Below the pieces are notes generated by a model, which made no database searches, had not been told where the DNA came from, and was given only the letters and a program-made list of their open reading frames with translations. From Sphaerolaimus hirsutus (taxonomy: Eukaryota; Nematoda; Chromadorea; Monhysterida; Sphaerolaimidae): a DNA stretch of 64,000 nucleotides. The stretch covers positions 10,009,147 to 10,073,146 of the forward strand of contig OZ038457.1 in assembly GCA_964036195.1 (NCBI GenBank), in the 5' to 3' direction. Positions 59,901 through 64,000 of the stretch are shown here, in pieces (the first letter of the stretch is position 1; every line of letters begins with the position of its first letter). The position numbers and the translations under genes were made by a program.

Positions 59901-62900
59901 ATACACCCCGTCTGGAATATGGTAGATCATGTATCCAATGAACATGATACATTTTGTTAGCTGTGAATTTACATCGTAGCTATACATGGCCTTGTTTATG
60001 GAACGATCTATGATAATATGGCCAAAATATATCCTATTTTGGTCAATTGATTACGTTTTGGGTACAAAAAAACGATACTTTAATACGATCCTTCATAAAT
60101 ATTCCCCCCGGATAAGCCCCCCTCGAAACTCCCCCAAAATTTGCACCCTGAAAAAATAAACCCCCCGGGTGTATTTCGAGGAAATACGGTAGGTGCTTCA
60201 TGCCGGTACTTCATACCACAGCAACGATACAACTTCAATTGCAATATAATGCAACACTGTGCATTTGAACGCTGTTCGTCGGCTCGTCATCAAACCTTGA
60301 ATTGGGATGAAAACCAGTTGACATAAAATGTCATTGAAAACTAGGTCGTGTAGTCCCATTTGTTGGTAAAAGTTTTGAATATCGTTGCAATTGCATGGAC
60401 ATGGTTTACAAAATAAGCAAGTAGAGGGTTTGTTCTTCCTGTAACACACTTACAGTAACACATTTACTTATGTAACTCATGCAGGCAAGGTCTTTTTACA
60501 TTAGAAAAATGATTTTTTTGTACTACTTGGCGCTTTTTTGGCGATTTATAAAACACCAGCGCCAAGCGCCAATGGCGCCACGACATCATAGCGCCAAGCG
60601 CCAAAAGCGCCATGGCGCTTTTCCGTAGCACAGCGCCAAGCGCCAATGGCGCCACAGCAAAAGGCGCCAAGCGCCAAAAGCGCAATGGCGCTTTTCGCTT
60701 TGGCGCTAGCGCCAAGCGCCATGGCGCTTTTACATCACTACTCCCGACACAAAAAAATCCATGATACAAGTACCCGTTGCTGATCCACGAAATAAAATCC
60801 AAATACATTTTGAACCCAGATCGAGGCTGAAGTATAAAAATGTTTACACCGTCTCATTCTTATATTTGACAATGTAACATGATTGCGCACCATGGCTGGC
60901 TTTGGTGAAATACTTTTCCGTCGCACTGTTCTCGCAGGTTTCTGCTCTCCACGAACTACAGCACGTGGCGCACACGCAGCCGGCATCTGAAATTGAATAG
61001 TTTCATTGGGCAAATGATTCCAATACATAAATCACAAACCTGAAATTTACAAATTTTCGACCCGAAAACCCGGCCCGAAATCCCCTCAATAACCAGTCAC
61101 GATGCCCGACCCGCCATTTTTTTGGCAAAACGATACCCAAAACCAGACCGAAATTTTCTGGACGAGAAACCCGATACCAGGATCCGAGCATTTTTGAAAT
61201 TTGCGGCCCTAAACTAATGTCTTTAAAAAATACAATGCAATTATTGTGCTCAGATTTGGTGCTGTGGGACAACACCAAACTTTTAAATGGGGTTTGAAAA
61301 ATAATACTTAAGGACACATGAACTTTTAGGATGAAACACTTCAAAGCTACATATTTAGAGAATCCAAGTATTGAAGTTTCAAAAACTCAATACCGCTTAC
61401 CACTTTTGCCGCTGACCTGATGAAACCATTGGCCATAGTCACCTGTGCTCCCGTAGTTGGGCACTTTATAGGTAAAGGAAGCAGGCGCCTGTAATGTGGG
61501 ATAAGTTTACGTCTCTCCATTCGATAGTATACGCGGCGGACAGCACACCTAGTCTGAAAACCTACCATAATTCAATGAATAAAATCTTGTGATAAATTTC
61601 GTAATTAATTATTCCATAGTAAAAACAAAAATATTATGATGAAAAAACTATAATTTTTGGTTCATTATTCAGATGGGTTATGGTAGGTTTTCATACTATA
61701 TGTGTTGTCCGCCGCGTATACCCTCAAACAGCCACAGATCCCATTAATCCCCCAAAAAACAACCTAGGCTTTTGTTGCTGCGGCTGGAGCTTGGGCGCGG
61801 CGGGCGCCGGCTGCTTGGCGGCCACGCGCGTCCCGCTGGGCATGAGCAGCGCGGGCAGCACGGGCCGCGACGTGGACAGCTTGCTGTTGGGGGGTCGAGC
61901 GGCTAGTGACGGGGTGGTGCACACCACGGGCGGGGGTGTTGCTGAAGCCGCCTTCGGCTCCGCCTCCGTCGAACCGGAAGCCTTCTTCTGGCGGAGGATC
62001 GCCGCCACGGTGCGGATGCGCTCGCTGCGCGCAGAGATGCAGTTTCAGAGGGGGACAAAACAAAGTTTTAAAGTAGCCAAAAGCAGGGCTTTAGTGGATT
62101 TTTGGCTGTAAAAAAATTTTGGGGTTGGGGGATTTGGGGGGGGTCGTGGGAGTTCAATATAAAGTTTGTTCAAGGTTCAGAAGTTTAATATTGATAAAAT
62201 CGCTAAAAATAGGTATTAAGCTCATAATATATAGCCAAAAATATTTGAAAATATTTCACAGGCGGTATTTCACGTGACCGATAATGATTTCTGAAAATGA
62301 TAGTCTGAAAAATCACAGGTGCAACATTTCTAACCCCCCATACTGAACCCCTGGTGCCAATACCAGACCCTGTAAAATGCCCTGTAAAATATCAAACGTC
62401 ATGCAAAGCGTAAAAAGTCACGTAAAATGCCCTAAAAATTTGACGCTTTGCATGACATTTAACGTTTTACAGAGCATCTCACAGGGCCTGGAACTGCCCC
62501 CCTGACCCAAAGTTACAATCAGATAAAAACAAACCGCGTGTCGCCCTGCTTGGCGCCGAGCGCAGTGAACGTATTGTCATAAGGTCTGCTGAGCGGGTCG
62601 AGCGCCGCGCTGGTGGACGGTTTCACGGAGCAGCTGGCGGTGGCGCCGGCGCCGGCGGGCGACACGCACGTGAGCATGTCGTTGTCGGACTCGTAGGACA
62701 CGCTGAGGCGCTGCTTGCGCCGCCCGCTGCCGCGCGTCTCCTCGCCCGCGCTCGTGGACGCTTTCGGACGAGGCACCTCAAGCACTAGCTGCGGCACAAT
62801 GTGGTCGTGAAGGTAGGGTTCAAATGGGATTGACTTTTCGGGATTGGGATTGAGGTCACGGTATCGGGATTTTAGCCAAAGTTGTGGTTTAGAGGGTTTT

Positions 62901-63854
62901 ATCATATTTTAAACAAAAAAAGGTCAAAAAACACACTTGAATTCCAGAGAATAAAAGGCACACTGGATATTTCCGTTCACATTTGTCAGTGCAAAAAGAC
63001 ATTTCTTTCACTTTTCGCCCCTTTGCTCTAAATTGTTCGGGATCAGGAACCCGATAGGATAATTTTTTCGGGATCAGGATAGGCATTTGAAAATTTTACA
63101 GGTCCGGAACGGGATTTCAAATGTCGAAATCGGGACCGCTGAATCCCGGAAATTATCGGGATCCCGTTTGATGAACCCTACGTAAAGTGTTGCACAAACC
63201 ATCCCACAACTCACATTGGAAGCCTGCGCAGTCGCCTCGTTCGGCACGTTGGGTGGCTCAACGGGCGTCGGGCTGCGGGTGGTTTGAGATGACGCCTTGG
63301 TGATTTTCAAACGCAGCCGAGTCGCGCCGGCACTGGCCACCACGTATGCATTTGATGATGTCTCCTGCGCGGACACAACCATTCAACTTGATGTCACAAA
63401 ATAAGTATGACAAACAAACACCCCAAGGGGCAGTCCCGCATCCAGTGAAGTGTCATGCAGCGTCCAAATGTCATACAAAATGTAATAATTACAAATTTCA
63501 TTCAAAATGTCAAAAGTTCAGTAATAAAATATCTTCTTTTTTGATTCACACTTTGCATGACATTTATTTGACACTTGACATTCCATGGAAGTGGGTCTCT
63601 AATCACGTGCAACCTACAACAAAGTCTTATATAAATCAAACACGCTCGTCAACCAACGGGCGGCGTGGCCGGGGCCAGGGGCGCCGTCTCTCGCTGGGGC
63701 TGCCTTTGCTGCTCTAGTTCCCGTTTGGACGGCGCGGGCGGCACCACAGATTTGCGTGCGCGCACAGACTTGCCGCCGGCAGCCTTCACCGTGCCGATCA
63801 CGACCACGTCGGGGTTGGCCGCTCGCGACGACGGCCGCTCATCTGGTTTTGAAA
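53999..63854 (-). CDS. Large unrecognised regulatory-looking protein, Q/P/S/H-rich, at least 16 exons
   Basis: Exons: 63658-63854, 63215-63364, 62535-62788, 61764-62024, about 61402-61492, about 60850-60985, about 58780-58960, 58126-58288, 57936-58064, 57380-57558, 56827-56934, 56494-56601, 56137-56429, 55703-55809, 54503-54772 and 53999-54163 (ends LQS*). Most junctions agree in phase. The 61764/61492 join does not in my preferred frame, so a small exon is missing there or that frame choice is wrong. Seen: basic Ser-rich parts (KSVRARKSVVPPAPSKRELE), RERIRTVAAILRQKKAS, Cys-rich DAGCVCATCCSSWRAETCEN, AQWTPGSFAWLGGRNGSA, ECDWKGCDDDTC, repeated PPI(I/V)PLSP motifs (IIPLSPVQ, IIPLSPIT, NLPPLSPV), a Gln run (GKQQQQ), and His-rich stretches. 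This composition suggests a nuclear co-regulator, but I do not recognise the family. The 5' end lies beyond the window. Confidence 0.65.
55020..55350. repeat. Degenerate tandem repeat, AACGAGTTTCGGGTGCAAA unit
   Basis: About eight spaced copies of TAACGAGTTTCGGGTGCAAA or its TCGGATGCAAA form, initially with a 33-34-bp period (CAGATAACGAG...GTCAC) then irregular. In an intron of the large gene. Confidence 0.85.
59110..59470. mobile_element. CGGGAT-array hAT-type MITE, copy 3, diverged
   Basis: Ends TAGGGTTCAAACGGAAT and ATCCCGTTTGAACCCTA with degenerate CCCGAT repeats. Lies in an intron of the large unrecognised gene. Confidence 0.82.
59551..60740. mobile_element. hAT-type element, TAGTGATG ends, 1.19 kb with nested TA element
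   Basis: Ends TAGTGATGTAAAAAGCGCC and GGCGCTTTTACATCACTA. Perfect 8-bp duplication CTCCCGAC (59543-59550; 60741-60748). Both ends are AGCGCCAAGCGCCAATGGCG arrays. The middle is a second inverted repeat (GTCAACTGGTTCCCATCCCA near 59778 and its complement near 60320) into which the TA element 59849-60189 is inserted. Lies in an intron of the large gene. Confidence 0.9.
59849..60189. mobile_element. TA-flanked CCGTATTTCCTCG-type element, nested
   Basis: Ends CCATATTTCCTAGAAATACCC and GAGGAAATACGG with TA on both sides, plus runs of CCCCC. Belongs with the copies at 19095, 21421, 31904 and 46793. TA duplication suggests an IS630/mariner or ISL2EU-like origin (inference). Confidence 0.82.
61528..61720. 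mobile_element. TATACGCGGCGGACA inverted-repeat MITE
   Basis: Ends TATACGCGGCGGACAGCACAC and GTGTTGTCCGCCGCGTATA; subterminal AAAACCTACCATAA / TTATGGTAGGTTTT. A diverged copy lies at about 15419-15578. In an intron of the large gene. Confidence 0.8.
62110..62353. mobile_element. Truncated CAGGGG-type hAT fragment
   Basis: G-rich start, GTTCAATATAAAG and right end CATACTGAACCCCTG, matching the left end of the 29172 element in inverse. An introner-type copy is inserted at its final CTG. A related left-end piece lies at about 49065-49320 (GGGTGTTGGAGGGG..GGGGGTTCAATATATAGG). Confidence 0.6.
62354..62501 (+). mobile_element. Introner-type family copy
   Basis: Ends GTGCCAATACC and GGAACTGCCCC(C). 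CTG flanks (62351-62353; 62502-62504). Inserted at the terminal CTG of a hAT fragment, in an intron of the large gene, antisense to it. Confidence 0.85.
62824..63180. mobile_element. CGGGAT-array hAT-type MITE, copy 4
   Basis: Ends TAGGGTTCAAATGGGAT and ATCCCGTTTGATGAACCCTA. Target duplication CGTGAAGG (62816-62823) versus CGTAAAGT (63181-63188), 6 of 8. In an intron of the large unrecognised gene. Confidence 0.82.
63427..63600 (-). mobile_element. Introner-type family copy, right end decayed
   Basis: Left end GGGGCAGTCCC and internal inverted CAAATGTCATACAAAATG / CTTTGCATGACATTT motifs; the right end is not clear. In the intron after the exon at 63658-63854. Confidence 0.65.
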
Positions 63855-64000
63855 CTAGAATGAATAGTATGCAGTGGGCAATGAACGCGCCGCGGCACAA
63901 TGGTGCAACACATACCGGATGTCAATTGGTTTCGGTGGCAACTCGATTGTATGACACTGTAGGTGGTAGGACAATTTTCCAGCGCACAGCCGGCAATGGC

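Overview
The window is eukaryotic nuclear DNA, most likely from an invertebrate animal and perhaps an arthropod. The grounds are GC-rich exons of 60-300 bp with GT-AG splice sites set in AT-rich non-coding DNA, animal gene families (neprilysin, TESK/center-divider kinase, R-Ras/Ras64B, stomatin/podocin, synaptotagmin-type C2), a BEL/Pao retrotransposon piece, and a very dense load of small inverted-repeat DNA transposons. No species call is possible from sequence alone. No bacterial operon, CRISPR array, rRNA or tRNA gene was recognised; the tRNA search was by eye only.

Layout of genes. Minus strand: 5' part of a stomatin/podocin-like gene (about 7-4522, leaving the window on the left); a complete M13 neprilysin-like metallopeptidase in 14 exons (18499-24998); two linked terminal exons of an unassigned or kinase-linked gene (26757-27157); a TESK-type protein kinase (40145-44299, 10 exons, 3' end not found); an R-Ras/Ras64B-like GTPase (50107-51157, 5 exons, 200 aa); and a large unrecognised Q/P/H/S-rich protein (53999-63854, 16 exons, 5' end not in the window). 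Plus strand: one C2-domain gene (13217-15139, 5 exons, 267 aa). Exon borders were set by hand. Reading phase agrees across all 14 neprilysin exons, all 10 kinase exons, all Ras exons and all C2-gene exons, which is strong internal support.

The rest is mostly mobile DNA, often with intact target-site duplications (TSDs): hAT-type elements with 8-bp TSDs (several nested), TA-flanked elements with CCGTATTTCCTCG ends, two 1.4-kb foldback palindromes, a MULE-like element with a 9-bp TSD, and a CACACTAGTT inverted-repeat family. Almost all introns of the recognised genes contain at least part of such an element.

The most striking observation is a palindromic element family with GTGCCAATCCC / GGGGCAGTCCC ends and a 3-bp CAG/CTG (CWG) target duplication. 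One copy is exactly one intron of the kinase gene (41264-41434). The element begins with GT, the duplicated CAG supplies both the exon's last CAG and the intron's terminal AG, and removing it restores the conserved kinase reading frame. This is the signature of an introner: a DNA transposon that makes new introns when it inserts. At least six other copies or relics lie in the window with the same ends, most with the same CWG flanks.
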